Below the pieces are notes generated by a model, which ran no database searches, was not told where the DNA came from, and saw only the letters and a program-made list of their open reading frames with translations. From Fictibacillus nanhaiensis (GTDB lineage Bacteria; Bacillota; Bacilli; Bacillales; Fictibacillaceae): DNA of 64,000 nt. Below are positions 36,566 to 46,733 of the stretch, in pieces. The position numbers were made by a program, and so were the translations under genes. The stretch is from contig NZ_JAHVJO010000001.1 in NCBI RefSeq assembly GCF_019801215.1, positions 1,178,001 through 1,242,000 on the forward strand. Direction: 5' to 3'. How positions within the stretch are numbered: position 1 is the first letter of the stretch; each line of letters starts with the position of its first letter.

Positions 36566-38041
36566 TTGTCTCAACATGAAACTCCTTTATTTACTGGTTT
36601 GCGGGAACATGCGAACAAAAACCCATTACAATTTCACATACCCGGTCACAAAAAAGGCCAAGGGATGGATGAAGAATTTAAAGATTTTATTGGGTCTAAT
36701 GCCCTTTCGATCGACCTTATTAACATTACACCGCTTGACGACCTTCACCATCCAAAAGGGATGATTAAGAAGGCTCAAGATTTGGCTGCCCAAGCATTTG
36801 GTGCTGATCACACATTCTTTTCCGTTCAAGGAACAAGTGGCGCTATTATGACGATGATTATGTCGGTTGTTTCACCTGGTGACAAAATTCTAGTACCAAG
36901 AAATGTTCATAAATCCATTATGACTGCTATTGTTTTTTCTGGAGCAACTCCAATCTTTATTCATCCGGAAATCGATCCGGAGTTAGGGATCTCTCATGGA
37001 ATTACACCTGATAGTGTTGAAAAAGCATTGAACCAGCATCCGGATACAAAAGCCGTACTTGTAATCAACCCTACTTACTTTGGGTTCGCAGCAGATTTAA
37101 AAGGAATCGTGAATGTTGCTCATCGCTTTAACGTTCCCGTTCTTGTGGATGAAGCCCATGGGGTATTGATTCATTTTCATGATCATATGCCTTTGTCTGC
37201 GATGCAAGCTGGTGCAGACATGGCTGCTACAAGCGTTCACAAACTTGGCGGATCATTGACTGGTAGTTCTATTTTAAATGTAAAAGAAGGTCTTGTCTCG
37301 CCAGAACGAGTCCAAACGATCTTAAGTATGATGACAACGACATCAACATCTTATATTCTATTAGCTTCATTAGATGCAGCACGTAGACGGCTTGCAACTG
37401 AAGGATATACGTTAATCGAAAAAACGATACGACTTGCTAACGAAACAAGAGCAAGGATCAACGAGATTCCTAACCTCTACTGTGTTGGTGAAGAAAAACT
37501 CGCTTCTTCTGCAACATTTGATTACGATCCTTCTAAACTGCTCATTTCTGTAAAAGACCTTGGGATTACTGGCTATGAAGTAGAAACGTGGCTTCGCGAA
37601 AAATATAACATCGAAGTTGAATTATCTGATCTGTATAACATTTTGTGTCTTATTACGACTGCGGATCATGAGAAAGACACGATGATGCTTGTTCACGCGT
37701 TAACAGAATTATCAAAAGAGAAGAGTTCGGTTAAAGTAGGCGAGATTAAATCACTGCCCGTTCACGTTCCTGAAATTCCAGTACTTGCTCTATCACCACG
37801 TGATGCCTTTTATGCAAATACAGAAAGCGTCCCTTTTGAAGAGTCAGCAGGCAGAATTATTGCTGAATTTGTTATGGTGTATCCTCCAGGGATTCCAATC
37901 TTTATCCCCGGCGAAATTATAACGAATGAAAACTTAGCTTATATAAAAGAGAATCTTGAAGCTGGATTACCTGTACAAGGCCCAGAAGATGCTGATATAA
38001 ATTATTTAAAAGTCATACAAGAACAAGTAGCCATCCGCTAG
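36566..38041 (+). CDS. speA: Arginine decarboxylase SpeA (Orn/Lys/Arg decarboxylase family)
   Basis: PLP enzyme making agmatine for polyamine synthesis. The 491-residue product begins MSQHETPLFTGLREHA, like B. subtilis SpeA, and has HIPGHKKGQG, the substrate loop VQGTSGAI, VDEAHG and the PLP lysine K226 in SVHKLGGSLTGSS; a C-terminal domain with VYPPGIPIFIPGE follows. TTG 36566 has GAGGTG upstream. It is followed by SR1, the same arrangement as B. subtilis. Confidence 0.9.
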   Translation: MSQHETPLFTGLREHANKNPLQFHIPGHKKGQGMDEEFKDFIGSNALSIDLINITPLDDLHHPKGMIKKAQDLAAQAFGADHTFFSVQGTSGAIMTMIMSVVSPGDKILVPRNVHKSIMTAIVFSGATPIFIHPEIDPELGISHGITPDSVEKALNQHPDTKAVLVINPTYFGFAADLKGIVNVAHRFNVPVLVDEAHGVLIHFHDHMPLSAMQAGADMAATSVHKLGGSLTGSSILNVKEGLVSPERVQTILSMMTTTSTSYILLASLDAARRRLATEGYTLIEKTIRLANETRARINEIPNLYCVGEEKLASSATFDYDPSKLLISVKDLGITGYEVETWLREKYNIEVELSDLYNILCLITTADHEKDTMMLVHALTELSKEKSSVKVGEIKSLPVHVPEIPVLALSPRDAFYANTESVPFEESAGRIIAEFVMVYPPGIPIFIPGEIITNENLAYIKENLEAGLPVQGPEDADINYLKVIQEQVAIR

Positions 38042-38062
38042 GTAATGCATTAATCCCAAAAA

Positions 38063-38093
38063 AAAGAAGGCCTATTTATAATAGGCCTTCTTT
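38063..38093. terminator. Bidirectional terminator of speA and SR1
   Basis: AAAGAAGGCCTAT pairs with ATAGGCCTTCTTT across TTATA. Minus-strand reading is followed by eight T (the SR1 end), plus-strand reading by TTTCTATTTTTT. Confidence 0.9.
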
Positions 38094-38219
38094 CTATTTT
38101 TTATCTAATTTCGCTTGTTCTTGGCAATGAGGACACGTTTTTGAGTACAAAGTTGTTACCTTTTCCTCTTCAAAATGTTCGATTGTTGTTTCACACGTTT
38201 GGCAAATGATTACTCCCAT
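38094..38219 (-). CDS. sr1P: GapA-binding peptide SR1P
   Basis: A 41-residue peptide encoded by SR1; in B. subtilis SR1P binds glyceraldehyde-3-phosphate dehydrogenase GapA, stabilises its mRNA and affects RNase J1. The sequence starts MGVIICQTCETTIEHFEEEK and has two CxxC pairs (C6/C9 and C29/C32), making a small zinc ribbon. GGGAG is nine bases upstream of ATG 38219; an ATG three codons earlier is too near it. Its stop lies at the terminator stem. Confidence 0.85.
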   Translation of the reverse strand: MGVIICQTCETTIEHFEEEKVTTLYSKTCPHCQEQAKLDKK

Positions 38220-38241
38220 CCGTCCCATCTCCCTTCGCACT

Positions 38242-38255
38242 TGTAAGCGCTTACG
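38242..38255. promoter_or_regulatory. cre site (CcpA operator) in the SR1 promoter region
   Basis: TGTAAGCGCTTACG, with a perfect 12-bp palindrome GTAAGCGCTTAC, matches the catabolite-responsive element. It covers about +5 to +18 of SR1, where bound CcpA would block transcription. Confidence 0.75.
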
Positions 38256-38266
38256 TTTATATCTGT

Positions 38267-38295
38267 ATAATATTATGTCACATTTAGTTTGTCAA
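38267..38295 (-). promoter_or_regulatory. Sigma-A promoter of SR1
   Basis: Minus strand TTGACA (38295-38290), 17-bp spacer, TATTAT (38272-38267). Start expected near 38260. Confidence 0.85.
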
Positions 38296-38313
38296 CCCTT
38301 TTAGTATGACACA
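38272..38313 (-). promoter_or_regulatory. Two CcpN-type operator sequences
   Basis: Minus strand TGTGTCATACT (38313-38303) matches the published CcpN consensus TRTGHYATAYW at all positions; TGTGACATAAT (38282-38272) matches 10 of 11. The first is just upstream of -35, the second between -35 and -10, which fits repression of SR1 by CcpN when glucose is present. The consensus is from memory. Confidence 0.65.
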
Positions 38314-38330
38314 TTAAAAAAATATGCTCA

Positions 38331-38630
38331 TTAATCATACTGCTCGATGACAGGGATATGGGGAACTGCTTCTTCAAAAAAAAGCGCGAGATCTTCCGCT
38401 TCTTTCAAGCTTTTTATTTTAAATACTTGTTTAATGTATTCCAAGTTTCTCATATCATTCGAATCAAGCAACGCAGACCTTCCTGTTTGCATACAGACGA
38501 CTAAAGGTTTTCCGAAAAACATATTTGTGTATACAATTCCAAAATCATACCGGACTGTATCTGTTGTAAACCCCACAAACCTAACATTCACGGACTCACT
38601 CTCATCATATAATTTTTCAAACCATTCCAT
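38331..38630 (-). CDS. Small conserved protein (DUF3055/SAV0927-like)
   Basis: The 99-residue soluble protein starts MEWFEKLYDESESVNVRFVG and continues TTDTVRYDFGIVYTNMFFGK; this strongly conserved N-terminal half is shared by Bacilli. Function unknown. The gene is upstream of SR1 on the same strand, with the SR1 promoter 35 bp after its stop and no separate terminator visible, so some read-through into SR1 is possible. Confidence 0.75.
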   Translation of the reverse strand: MEWFEKLYDESESVNVRFVGFTTDTVRYDFGIVYTNMFFGKPLVVCMQTGRSALLDSNDMRNLEYIKQVFKIKSLKEAEDLALFFEEAVPHIPVIEQYD

Positions 38631-38845
38631 GTTATCCCTCCTCGTATGATAAAAATGTTCACCGATTAAGGTTTCGTATTCACTGCCACAAATGGATGAT
38701 AAATACTGATTAAGTGCGTATTGAGTGTAAGAGCAATTCCCTAAAAATTGAAAACTTAAACCGAAATTGTCAAAATCTTTTTAAAATATGATAAACTATT
38801 GTATGTATACATATCTGTAAAAATGACTAACTGGAGTGAGTGTTA

Positions 38846-39289
38846 ATGTCCGTAAATGCTTATATAAAGCTTGTTCCTGCATCTGAAAAACAAAGCATCA
38901 CCGTTGAAGAGGTTAAGGACTTACTTCTGTATTACAAAACAATAACCTCGAAAACGGGCGAACAGCTATCTTGGGGATATTCGGAGGCTGCGTTTCCATA
39001 TACGATTGAAGAAGGAGACGAATCTGAAGGAAATTGGTTCTATTTAAAGGGCACCGATCCTAAAAAAAACAGATATATTTTAATTGGAGTGGGAACTGAA
39101 AATCGAGAAGAGATTGACTCAGAATCACAAAGAAATGAATCATCCTATATTCAAGTATCCCTTACTGAAATCTCCACCCATGGAGATAAAGGAAAAGCAA
39201 ATGAATATTGTAAGTTTTTGGCCACCAAATTAAAAGGTGAACTTCATCTTTTTAACGGAAGAGTGATGTATTATTACCCCAAAAAATAA
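38846..39289 (+). CDS. DUF1885-type hypothetical protein
   Basis: The 147-residue soluble protein begins MSVNAYIKLVPASEKQSITV and is of a type known only from Bacillaceae; assignment to DUF1885 is from memory. ATG 38846 is nine bases after GGAG; the GTG two codons earlier has worse spacing. Monocistronic, ending at a strong terminator. Confidence 0.72.
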   Translation: MSVNAYIKLVPASEKQSITVEEVKDLLLYYKTITSKTGEQLSWGYSEAAFPYTIEEGDESEGNWFYLKGTDPKKNRYILIGVGTENREEIDSESQRNESSYIQVSLTEISTHGDKGKANEYCKFLATKLKGELHLFNGRVMYYYPKK

Positions 39290-39301
39290 GATATTCCAAG
39301 G

Positions 39302-39337
39302 AGAAGTCCAATCATATGATTGGACTTCTTTTTTTAT
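39302..39337 (+). terminator. Terminator of the 38846 gene
   Basis: GAAGTCCAATCATATGATTG and its complement form a perfect hairpin, followed by seven T. Confidence 0.9.
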
Positions 39338-39411
39338 TTCAACTAAAATGTAAACTTTCGGGACCTTAGGGGAAAATAAAAAGAATACATATCTAGAAAG
39401 GATGTGAAGAA

Positions 39412-40905
39412 ATGAAAAAACAATCTAACACTGTTTTTATCGTTTCACTGCTTATCTCGATCGTTTTTATTGTAATAGGGTTTCTCTTTCCTGCCGAATT
39501 CAAAGACAGAGCTACAACTGTCCAGACTTTCTTACAAGAAAAATTCGGCTGGTTTTACTTATTATCAGCTACAAGTTTTTTAATCTTCGTACTTTACTTA
39601 GCATTCAGTAAATATGGAAAAATTAAACTCGGCGAGCCAGATGACAAACCTGATTATCATACCGTTACATGGTTTGGCATGTTATTTAGTGCAGGTATGG
39701 GTATTGGTTTAGTATTTTGGGGCGTAGCCGAGCCAATCAGCCACTTTTACGCACCTCCATCAGGAGAAGGAGGGAATGCAGCTTCTGCACAAGCCGCTCT
39801 TCGGTACAGCTTCTTCCATTGGGGACTTCATCCCTGGGCTATTTATACGCTCATAGGTCTCTCCTTAGCTTATTTCAAATTCAGAAAAGGTTCTCCAGGG
39901 TTAATCAGTTCGATCTTTACCCCTTTGTTAGGTGATAAAGTGGAAGGACCCATTGGTAAGACAATAGATATAGTTGCTGTTTTTGCAACGATCTTTGGGG
40001 TTGCTACTTCTCTCGGATTAGGAGCGGTGCAAATAAGCGGAGGTGTTGCGTATTTAACGGATATTTCGAATAATTTCACAACACAACTTACCATCATAGC
40101 CATAGTAACCGTTCTGTTTACACTATCTGCCCAAACCGGTCTCAATAAAGGCATAAAATATTTGAGCAATCTTAACATTGGAATTGCATTTTTATTAATG
40201 ATGTTCTTACTTTTCGCTTCCTCTACAAACTTTATAATGGACGTATTTGTTCAATCTTTAGGGAACTATCTACAATACTTGCCAAGCATGAGTTTGAAAC
40301 TTAGTCCGTTTCAGCCTAAAGAAGCCGGCTGGATACAAGGTTGGACCGTTTTCTATTGGGCATGGTGGATTGCTTGGGCACCGTTTGTTGGCACCTTTAT
40401 CGCCCGTGTTTCAAAAGGAAGAACCATTCGAGAATTCATTCTAGGCGTACTGCTTGTACCAACCCTTTTTGGAGCATTGTGGTTTTCTATTTTCGGAGGA
40501 GCAGCATTGCATCTCGAAATATTCAATGATGTTGGGTTAAACAAAATCATTGCTGATAAAGGTACAGAAGTGGCATTATTCGCTCTGTTTGAGAACCTTC
40601 CATTTGGTACGATCATGTCCATATTGGCTATTTTCTTAATCAGTACGTTCTTTATCACTTCTGCAGATTCAGCTACGTTCGTACTTGGCATGCAGACACG
40701 ACATGGACGCTTAAATCCATCGTCGATGACTAAATTTATTTGGGGAATGGTTATCTCAGCAGCTGCAGCGATTTTGTTATATTCAGGAGGCTTGGAGGCT
40801 TTACAGACTGCATCAATTATCGCCGCTTTTCCTTTTGCTTTTGTCATGATCTTAATGATGGTTTCACTAAACAAAGCACTTTCTGAAGAAAAAATAAAAC
40901 GATAA
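39412..40905 (+). CDS. opuD: BCCT family transporter (glycine betaine, OpuD-like)
   Basis: Sodium-coupled uptake of betaine-type osmoprotectants through the cytoplasmic membrane. The 497-residue protein has 12 predicted helices, the family motif FSAGMGIGLVFWGVAEP (residues about 92-108), and the aromatic box WAWWIAWAPFVGTFIARVSKG (first 20 residues are the core). A glycine-rich unwound helix around GVAEP is intact. Choline or carnitine as substrate cannot be excluded. Confidence 0.88.
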   Translation: MKKQSNTVFIVSLLISIVFIVIGFLFPAEFKDRATTVQTFLQEKFGWFYLLSATSFLIFVLYLAFSKYGKIKLGEPDDKPDYHTVTWFGMLFSAGMGIGLVFWGVAEPISHFYAPPSGEGGNAASAQAALRYSFFHWGLHPWAIYTLIGLSLAYFKFRKGSPGLISSIFTPLLGDKVEGPIGKTIDIVAVFATIFGVATSLGLGAVQISGGVAYLTDISNNFTTQLTIIAIVTVLFTLSAQTGLNKGIKYLSNLNIGIAFLLMMFLLFASSTNFIMDVFVQSLGNYLQYLPSMSLKLSPFQPKEAGWIQGWTVFYWAWWIAWAPFVGTFIARVSKGRTIREFILGVLLVPTLFGALWFSIFGGAALHLEIFNDVGLNKIIADKGTEVALFALFENLPFGTIMSILAIFLISTFFITSADSATFVLGMQTRHGRLNPSSMTKFIWGMVISAAAAILLYSGGLEALQTASIIAAFPFAFVMILMMVSLNKALSEEKIKR

Positions 40906-40914
40906 GACATCGGC

Positions 40915-41142
40915 TTAAATCAGGAATCTTAGAGCAACATAGAACATGGTTATAAGAATGGTGATGTTTACGGCAATTGTTCTATTTGGAATCAACCTGG
41001 TAGATAAGAGAAAATTAAAGTAAAAGAACATGATCAATAAAACGGTTTCATAAAATGTATGGTCATGATGTGAGAGATACAGCACTAGCGAATATCCAAC
41101 CCACATGATGGTTTGTATGAAGATTGAAAAAAATATGTTCAT
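40915..41142 (-). CDS. Small membrane protein, unknown
   Basis: A 75-residue protein with two or three hydrophobic helices starting MNIFFSIFIQTIMWVGYSLV. GGAGGG is five bases before ATG 41142, and the longer frame upstream is rejected. Convergent with opuD, 9 bp between the stops. No family recognised. Confidence 0.6.
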   Translation of the reverse strand: MNIFFSIFIQTIMWVGYSLVLYLSHHDHTFYETVLLIMFFYFNFLLSTRLIPNRTIAVNITILITMFYVALRFLI

Positions 41143-41208
41143 GTTGCCCTCCATGTACATGTTATTAATAAAGGTTATGAACATATATCAAATATATGAA
41201 CAAACAAA

Positions 41209-41253
41209 AAACCCCCGTTTAGGCCGTGATGAATGGCCTAAACGGGGGTTTTA
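41209..41253 (-). terminator. Terminator of the pdh operon
   Basis: Perfect 18-bp stem AAAACCCCCGTTTAGGCC with a 9-base loop, flanked by A and T runs, directly after pdhD. One of the strongest hairpins of the window. Confidence 0.93.
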
Positions 41254-41257
41254 AAAT

Positions 41258-42670
41258 TTATTTTACAATGTGAACTGGTAATCCGATAGCTACTTCAGCA
41301 GCTTCCATTGCAATTTCTCCAAATGTTGGATGTGCATGAATTGTCATTGCGATATCTTCAGCAGTCATTCCTGCTTCAATAGCAAGACCTAATTCAGCAA
41401 TCATATCAGAGGCGTTTCCACCTGCAATTTGCGCTCCAAGAACAAGTCCATCTTCTTTACGAGTGATCAGCTTCATGAAGCCATCTGTTTCGTTCATGGA
41501 TAGAGCTCTTCCGTTAGCAGCAAATGGGAATTTAGAAACAGCTACTTCAAATCCTGCTTCTTTAGCAGATTTTTCATCGTGTCCTACTGTAGCAAGTTCA
41601 GGATCTGTAAAGACTACAGCAGGAATCGCCATATAATCGATTTCTGAAGCATGTCCACTGATTACTTCGGCAGCGATCTTACCTTCATAGGAAGCTTTAT
41701 GCGCCAAAGCTGGCCCTTCAACGATATCCCCAATTGCATAGATGCCGCTGATGTTTGTTTGAGCTTTTTTGTTAATTTTGATTAAACCGCGCTCAGACAT
41801 CTCAACACCAACTTGCTCAAGTCCAAGCTCTTCTGTGTTTGGACGACGGCCAACCGTTACAAGAACATAGTCAGCTTCAAATGTCTTTGACTCACCTTTG
41901 ATCTCAGCCGTTACTGTAACACCGTCTTTTGTTTCTTCAACGCCTTTAGCCATAGCTTCAGTAAATACTTCTACGTTGCCTTTTTTCTTTAAGCGCTTCG
42001 AAACAACTTGGCTCATTTGCTTTTCAAAACCAGGAAGAATTTGCTTGCTTCCTTCTAGGATGGTTACTTCCGTACCAAAGTTAGCATAAGCTGTTCCAAG
42101 TTCCATACCGATGTAACCGCCGCCGATAACGACCATCTTTTTAGGTACTTCTGTAAGAGCAAGAGCTCCTGTAGAAGAAATGATGCGGTCACTCCATTTG
42201 AAACCAGGGATTTCAATCGGACGGGATCCCGTTGCGATGATTGCATTTTTGAACGTATAGGTTTGAGAGTTTTTCTCGTCCATGATACGTACTGTATTTT
42301 CATTTACGAAATAAGCTTCACCACGGATGATTTCAACTTTATTTCCTTTTAAAAGTCCTTCAACACCGCCTGTAAGCTTCTTAACGATGCCTGCTTTCCA
42401 ATCTTGAACTTTGCTGAAATCAACCGTTACATTATCAACCGTAATCCCCATATCTTCTGAGTGATTAGCGTGTTCTACACGGTGACCTGCATTGATAAGA
42501 GCTTTAGATGGAATACATCCAACATTTAAGCAAACGCCGCCCATTTCTGCCTTTTCCGCAATCGCCACTTTTTGTCCTAATTGTGCAGCTCGGATTGCGG
42601 CTACATAACCCCCAGGACCTGAACCAATGACAAGTGTATCTAACTCAATTGGAAAATCTCCTACTACCAT
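41258..42670 (-). CDS. pdhD: Dihydrolipoyl dehydrogenase (E3)
   Basis: FAD enzyme that reoxidises lipoamide of the pyruvate dehydrogenase complex, and probably of other 2-oxo acid complexes. The 470-residue protein shows the FAD site [12 protein letters not shown], the redox disulfide [15 protein letters not shown] (C47/C52), the NAD site [13 protein letters not shown] and the C-terminal active-site HAHPTFGE. Last gene of the operon, 4 bp after pdhC. Confidence 0.97.
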   Translation of the reverse strand: MVVGDFPIELDTLVIGSGPGGYVAAIRAAQLGQKVAIAEKAEMGGVCLNVGCIPSKALINAGHRVEHANHSEDMGITVDNVTVDFSKVQDWKAGIVKKLTGGVEGLLKGNKVEIIRGEAYFVNENTVRIMDEKNSQTYTFKNAIIATGSRPIEIPGFKWSDRIISSTGALALTEVPKKMVVIGGGYIGMELGTAYANFGTEVTILEGSKQILPGFEKQMSQVVSKRLKKKGNVEVFTEAMAKGVEETKDGVTVTAEIKGESKTFEADYVLVTVGRRPNTEELGLEQVGVEMSERGLIKINKKAQTNISGIYAIGDIVEGPALAHKASYEGKIAAEVISGHASEIDYMAIPAVVFTDPELATVGHDEKSAKEAGFEVAVSKFPFAANGRALSMNETDGFMKLITRKEDGLVLGAQIAGGNASDMIAELGLAIEAGMTAEDIAMTIHAHPTFGEIAMEAAEVAIGLPVHIVK

Positions 42671-42674
42671 CGAA

Positions 42675-44012
42675 TTACGCCTCCATTACTAATAGTTGTG
42701 GATCGTTCAATAAACGCTTAATGTGATTCAATGCATTTTGTGCAGTCGCACCATCGATCAGACGGTGATCAAAGCTTAGAGAAAGAGCTAATACTGGTGC
42801 AACAACAACTTCTCCATCTTTAACAACTGCTTTTTCAGCGATACGGCCGATTCCTAGAATAGCTACTTCCGGGTGGTTGATTACTGGAGTGAACCATTGT
42901 CCGCCTGCAGAACCGATGTTTGTAATCGTACAAGATCCGCCCTTCATTTCTTCGCCTGAAAGCTTGCCTTCTCGTGCCTTAGTAGCTAGTTCATTGATTT
43001 CAGAAGAGATTTTAAAGATAGACTTGCGATCTGCTTCTTTAACTACTGGAACCATTAATCCGTTATCTGTATCTGCAGCAATTCCGATATTGTAATAGTG
43101 CTTGTACACAATTTCTTCGTTCGCATCATCGATTGATGCGTTAAGCACTGGGAACTCACGAAGTGCAGAAGTTAATGCTTTTACCACATATGGAAGATAA
43201 GTAAGCTTGATGCCTTTATCCATTGCAACTTGTTTGAACTTCTTACGGTGAGCAACAAGATCAGTAACGTCCACTTCATCCATAAGTGTAACATGTGGAG
43301 CTGTATGTTTGGAGTTAACCATCGCTTTAGAGATCGCTTTTCGGATTCCTTTGATCTTTTCACGCGTTTCCATTTCTCCAGCTGGAATTGCTTTTGGAGC
43401 TTCCTTCTTCGCTTCGGCTTTTGGAGCTTCTTCAGCTGCTTTTGGTGCTTCAGCTGGTGCTTCTCCACCGCCGCTTACAAATTTATCGATATCTTCTTTT
43501 AATACACGGCCGTTATCTCCAGAACCTTGTACTTTACGGATATCCACTTCTTTTTCACGAGCGTATTTACGAACAGAAGGCATTGCAATTACACGTTTTG
43601 TGTCATCAGCCGGCTCTTCTTTTGTTTCTTCTTTTTTATCTTGAGACGCTTCTTTTTTGTCTTCAGAATGCTCCGTTTCTTTTGCTTGTTCAGCAGTTAC
43701 TTCTTTTTCTTCTTCTGCTTTAGGCTGTTCTGGTGCTTCATCACTTCCGCCATGAGCGTCTGCAGGAATTTCACCTTCTGCTTCGATCGTTACAAGAACA
43801 TCTCCAACAATTGAAACTGTTCCTTCATCTACTTTTACTTCTAAAATTTTACCGTCTACTGGAGATGGAATTTCTACTACGGCTTTGTCGTTTTGTACTT
43901 CAAGCAGAATATCGTCTTCTTTAACAGTGTCCCCTGCTTTAACAAACCACTTTACAATCTCACCTTCGTGAATTCCTTCACCAATATCGGGAAGCTTAAA
44001 TTCAAATGCCAC
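42675..44012 (-). CDS. pdhC: Dihydrolipoamide acetyltransferase (E2)
   Basis: Core of the pyruvate dehydrogenase complex. Residues 1-78 form a lipoyl domain with lipoyl Lys43 in [10 protein letters not shown]; a Glu/Lys-rich linker follows; the peripheral subunit-binding domain lies near 143-178 ([20 protein letters not shown]); a second Ala/Pro linker and the catalytic domain follow, with active-site [10 protein letters not shown] near the end. Only one lipoyl domain. Start GTG 44012 with AGGAGG. Confidence 0.97.
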   Translation of the reverse strand: MAFEFKLPDIGEGIHEGEIVKWFVKAGDTVKEDDILLEVQNDKAVVEIPSPVDGKILEVKVDEGTVSIVGDVLVTIEAEGEIPADAHGGSDEAPEQPKAEEEKEVTAEQAKETEHSEDKKEASQDKKEETKEEPADDTKRVIAMPSVRKYAREKEVDIRKVQGSGDNGRVLKEDIDKFVSGGGEAPAEAPKAAEEAPKAEAKKEAPKAIPAGEMETREKIKGIRKAISKAMVNSKHTAPHVTLMDEVDVTDLVAHRKKFKQVAMDKGIKLTYLPYVVKALTSALREFPVLNASIDDANEEIVYKHYYNIGIAADTDNGLMVPVVKEADRKSIFKISSEINELATKAREGKLSGEEMKGGSCTITNIGSAGGQWFTPVINHPEVAILGIGRIAEKAVVKDGEVVVAPVLALSLSFDHRLIDGATAQNALNHIKRLLNDPQLLVMEA

Positions 44013-44062
44013 GATTAACGCCTCCTAATTTGTTCAATCTATTTTGTCATTGATGTGAAAAG

Positions 44063-44100
44063 GCTGAAAGAAACAGTCAAAAGTTGACTCCCCTTTCAGC
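44063..44100 (-). other. Hairpin in the pdhB-pdhC gap
   Basis: GCTGAAAG (44063-44070) pairs with CTTTCAGC (44093-44100), and inside AGTCAA (44075-44080) pairs with TTGACT (44084-44089) across AAG. No T run, so it is not a classic terminator. It may set the E2/E1 ratio by RNA processing or stability. Confidence 0.6.
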
Positions 44101-44117
44101 TACCATTCATGTATTTT

Positions 44118-45095
44118 TTAGAAATTGTAGACTTTCTTTGCTTTCTCTACAATATCACGATGATCTGGAATCCAAACATCTTCTGCAGATGCGAATGGGA
44201 ATACAGTATCTGGTGCAGCTACACGCAATACTGGTGCTTCCAAACTAAGGATTGCACGGTCATTGATTTCTGCTACAACGAAAGCTCCGATCCCAGCTTG
44301 TTTTTGTGCTTCTTGCACAACGATTGCTCGACCTGTTTTTTCGACTGATGCAATAATCGTATCAATATCAAGCGGGCTTATCGTACGAAGGTCAATAACT
44401 TCTGCAGAGATCCCGTCTTTTTCTAACTCTTCAGCAGCTTTTAAAGAAGCGTGTACCATCGCACCGTACGTGATGATTGAAATGTCTTTACCTTCACGTT
44501 TCACGTCAGCTTTACCGATTTCAATTGTGTACTCTTCCTCTGGCACTTCGCCTCTGAAAGAACGGTACAGCTTCATGTGCTCTAAGTAAACAACCGGGTC
44601 ATTATCACGTATTGCAGAGATTAACAGCCCTTTTGCATCATAAGGCGTTGCAGGAATAACTACTTTAATGCCTGGCGATTGATACATTAACCCTTCAAGG
44701 TTATCTGCATGCAATTCAGGCGTTTTAACTCCGCCGCCGAATGGAGAACGGATTGTAACTGGTGAGTTATACACTCCGCCAGAACGGTAACGCATACGAG
44801 CCATTTGAGCAACAACAGAATCCATTACTTCAAAAACAAATCCGAAGAACTGGATTTCCATTACTGGACGGAAGCCAGTAAGCCCAAGACCTAATGCAAG
44901 TCCCCCAATTCCAGACTCTGCAAGTGGGGTGTCAAATACACGGTCTTCACCAAATTCTTTTTGAAGGCCTTCAGTCGCACGGAAAACCCCTCCGTTTTGA
45001 CCTACATCTTCACCAAAAACAAGCACATTTTCATTGTTTTTCAATTCATTGCGCATTGCGTCTGTAATTGCTTGAATCATGGTCATTTGAGCCAT
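44118..45095 (-). CDS. pdhB: Pyruvate dehydrogenase E1 component, beta subunit
   Basis: Beta subunit of the thiamine-diphosphate E1 enzyme. The 325-residue product has [49 protein letters not shown] and the later [18 protein letters not shown]. Glu60-type catalytic residue region FDTPLAE is intact. Starts 1 bp after the pdhA stop, with its binding site inside pdhA. Confidence 0.97.
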   Translation of the reverse strand: MAQMTMIQAITDAMRNELKNNENVLVFGEDVGQNGGVFRATEGLQKEFGEDRVFDTPLAESGIGGLALGLGLTGFRPVMEIQFFGFVFEVMDSVVAQMARMRYRSGGVYNSPVTIRSPFGGGVKTPELHADNLEGLMYQSPGIKVVIPATPYDAKGLLISAIRDNDPVVYLEHMKLYRSFRGEVPEEEYTIEIGKADVKREGKDISIITYGAMVHASLKAAEELEKDGISAEVIDLRTISPLDIDTIIASVEKTGRAIVVQEAQKQAGIGAFVVAEINDRAILSLEAPVLRVAAPDTVFPFASAEDVWIPDHRDIVEKAKKVYNF

Positions 45096-45096
45096 A

Positions 45097-46185
<1,089 letters not shown>

Positions 46186-46254
46186 TCACCTCTTCCTTTC
46201 TTTTACCCAGTCAATTTTCCCTTATCTTAAAAACATGCACATATTTAACAGGTT

Positions 46255-46385
46255 GCCCAATGTACCCCATTTTTAAGACAGGTATATTATTATTAAAGGC
46301 TTTCAGGCGTGCCTGTGTGTCCCCATTCAAGTTTTCCCTTGAACTAAAGAGCTAAACCATGATGTGGCATCCTAGCTGTATTACT
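46255..46385 (-). promoter_or_regulatory. Structured leader region upstream of pdhA
   Basis: In minus-strand order three potential hairpins follow each other: AGCTA...TAGCT (46377-46350) enclosing GATG-CCA-CATC, TTCAAG-GGAAAA-CTTGAA (46344-46327), and CAGG-CACG-CCTG (46316-46304). No known riboswitch class is recognised. The gap 46180-46733 otherwise holds only the two divergent promoters, which are not clear by eye, and the palindrome at 46631. Confidence 0.4.
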
Positions 46386-46630
46386 TCAATATGTATATAG
46401 AGTAACACAATAATCCTTTTTACGTAAATTAGTTTACACCAGCTGCCAAACTCAGTCAATCCATAGACTGAATATAGTTCTCTTTCATTTTGCAGCCTTT
46501 GCTTACTATTACCTACAAACCTCTTGGATAAAACTGTTTCATAAAAAAAGGACTTCTGTATTAGTGGACAGTATCAAAGATAAAAAGGTAGTAAAAAAGA
46601 TGTAATTTAACAAGGTATGCTTTTGAAAAA

Positions 46631-46650
46631 GATATAAAAATTTTTATATC
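46631..46650. promoter_or_regulatory. 20-bp AT-rich perfect palindrome upstream of def
   Basis: GATATAAAAATTTTTATATC is perfectly symmetrical and followed by TGTTCTTTTTT. It may be an operator or an AT-rich terminator-like hairpin; no plus-strand gene ends before it. Confidence 0.4.
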
Positions 46651-46733
46651 TGTTCTTTTTTATTAATTTTCCTCTATGTTATGATAAGAAGAAATTTATC
46701 TTATAGGCAGATAGATGCACGGAGGTTTTGCTT

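Larger units (their letters stand above)
38055..38260 (-). ncRNA. sr1: Dual-function regulatory RNA SR1
   Basis: In B. subtilis SR1 is a roughly 205-nt RNA encoded between pdhD and speA. It base-pairs with ahrC mRNA and also encodes the peptide SR1P. Here the same side of speA carries a transcript unit with a sigma-A promoter (start near 38260), a 41-codon ORF and a strong terminator ending near 38055, giving about 205 nt. Base pairing with ahrC cannot be tested in this window. Other genes lie between it and pdhD here. Confidence 0.85.

Noticed and set aside
40353-40910. 185-codon open frame antisense to the BCCT transporter
   Set aside because: Shadow of the transporter gene; no family resemblance and no start signal.
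43181-43924. Several open frames opposite or beside pdhC
   Set aside because: They come from the biased Ala/Glu/Lys/Pro linker codons of pdhC and have no ribosome binding sites; pdhC itself is certain.
46255-46385. Known riboswitch (FMN, TPP, SAM, lysine, c-di-AMP, PyrR site) upstream of pdhA
   Set aside because: None of the conserved cores I know from these classes can be found in the leader.
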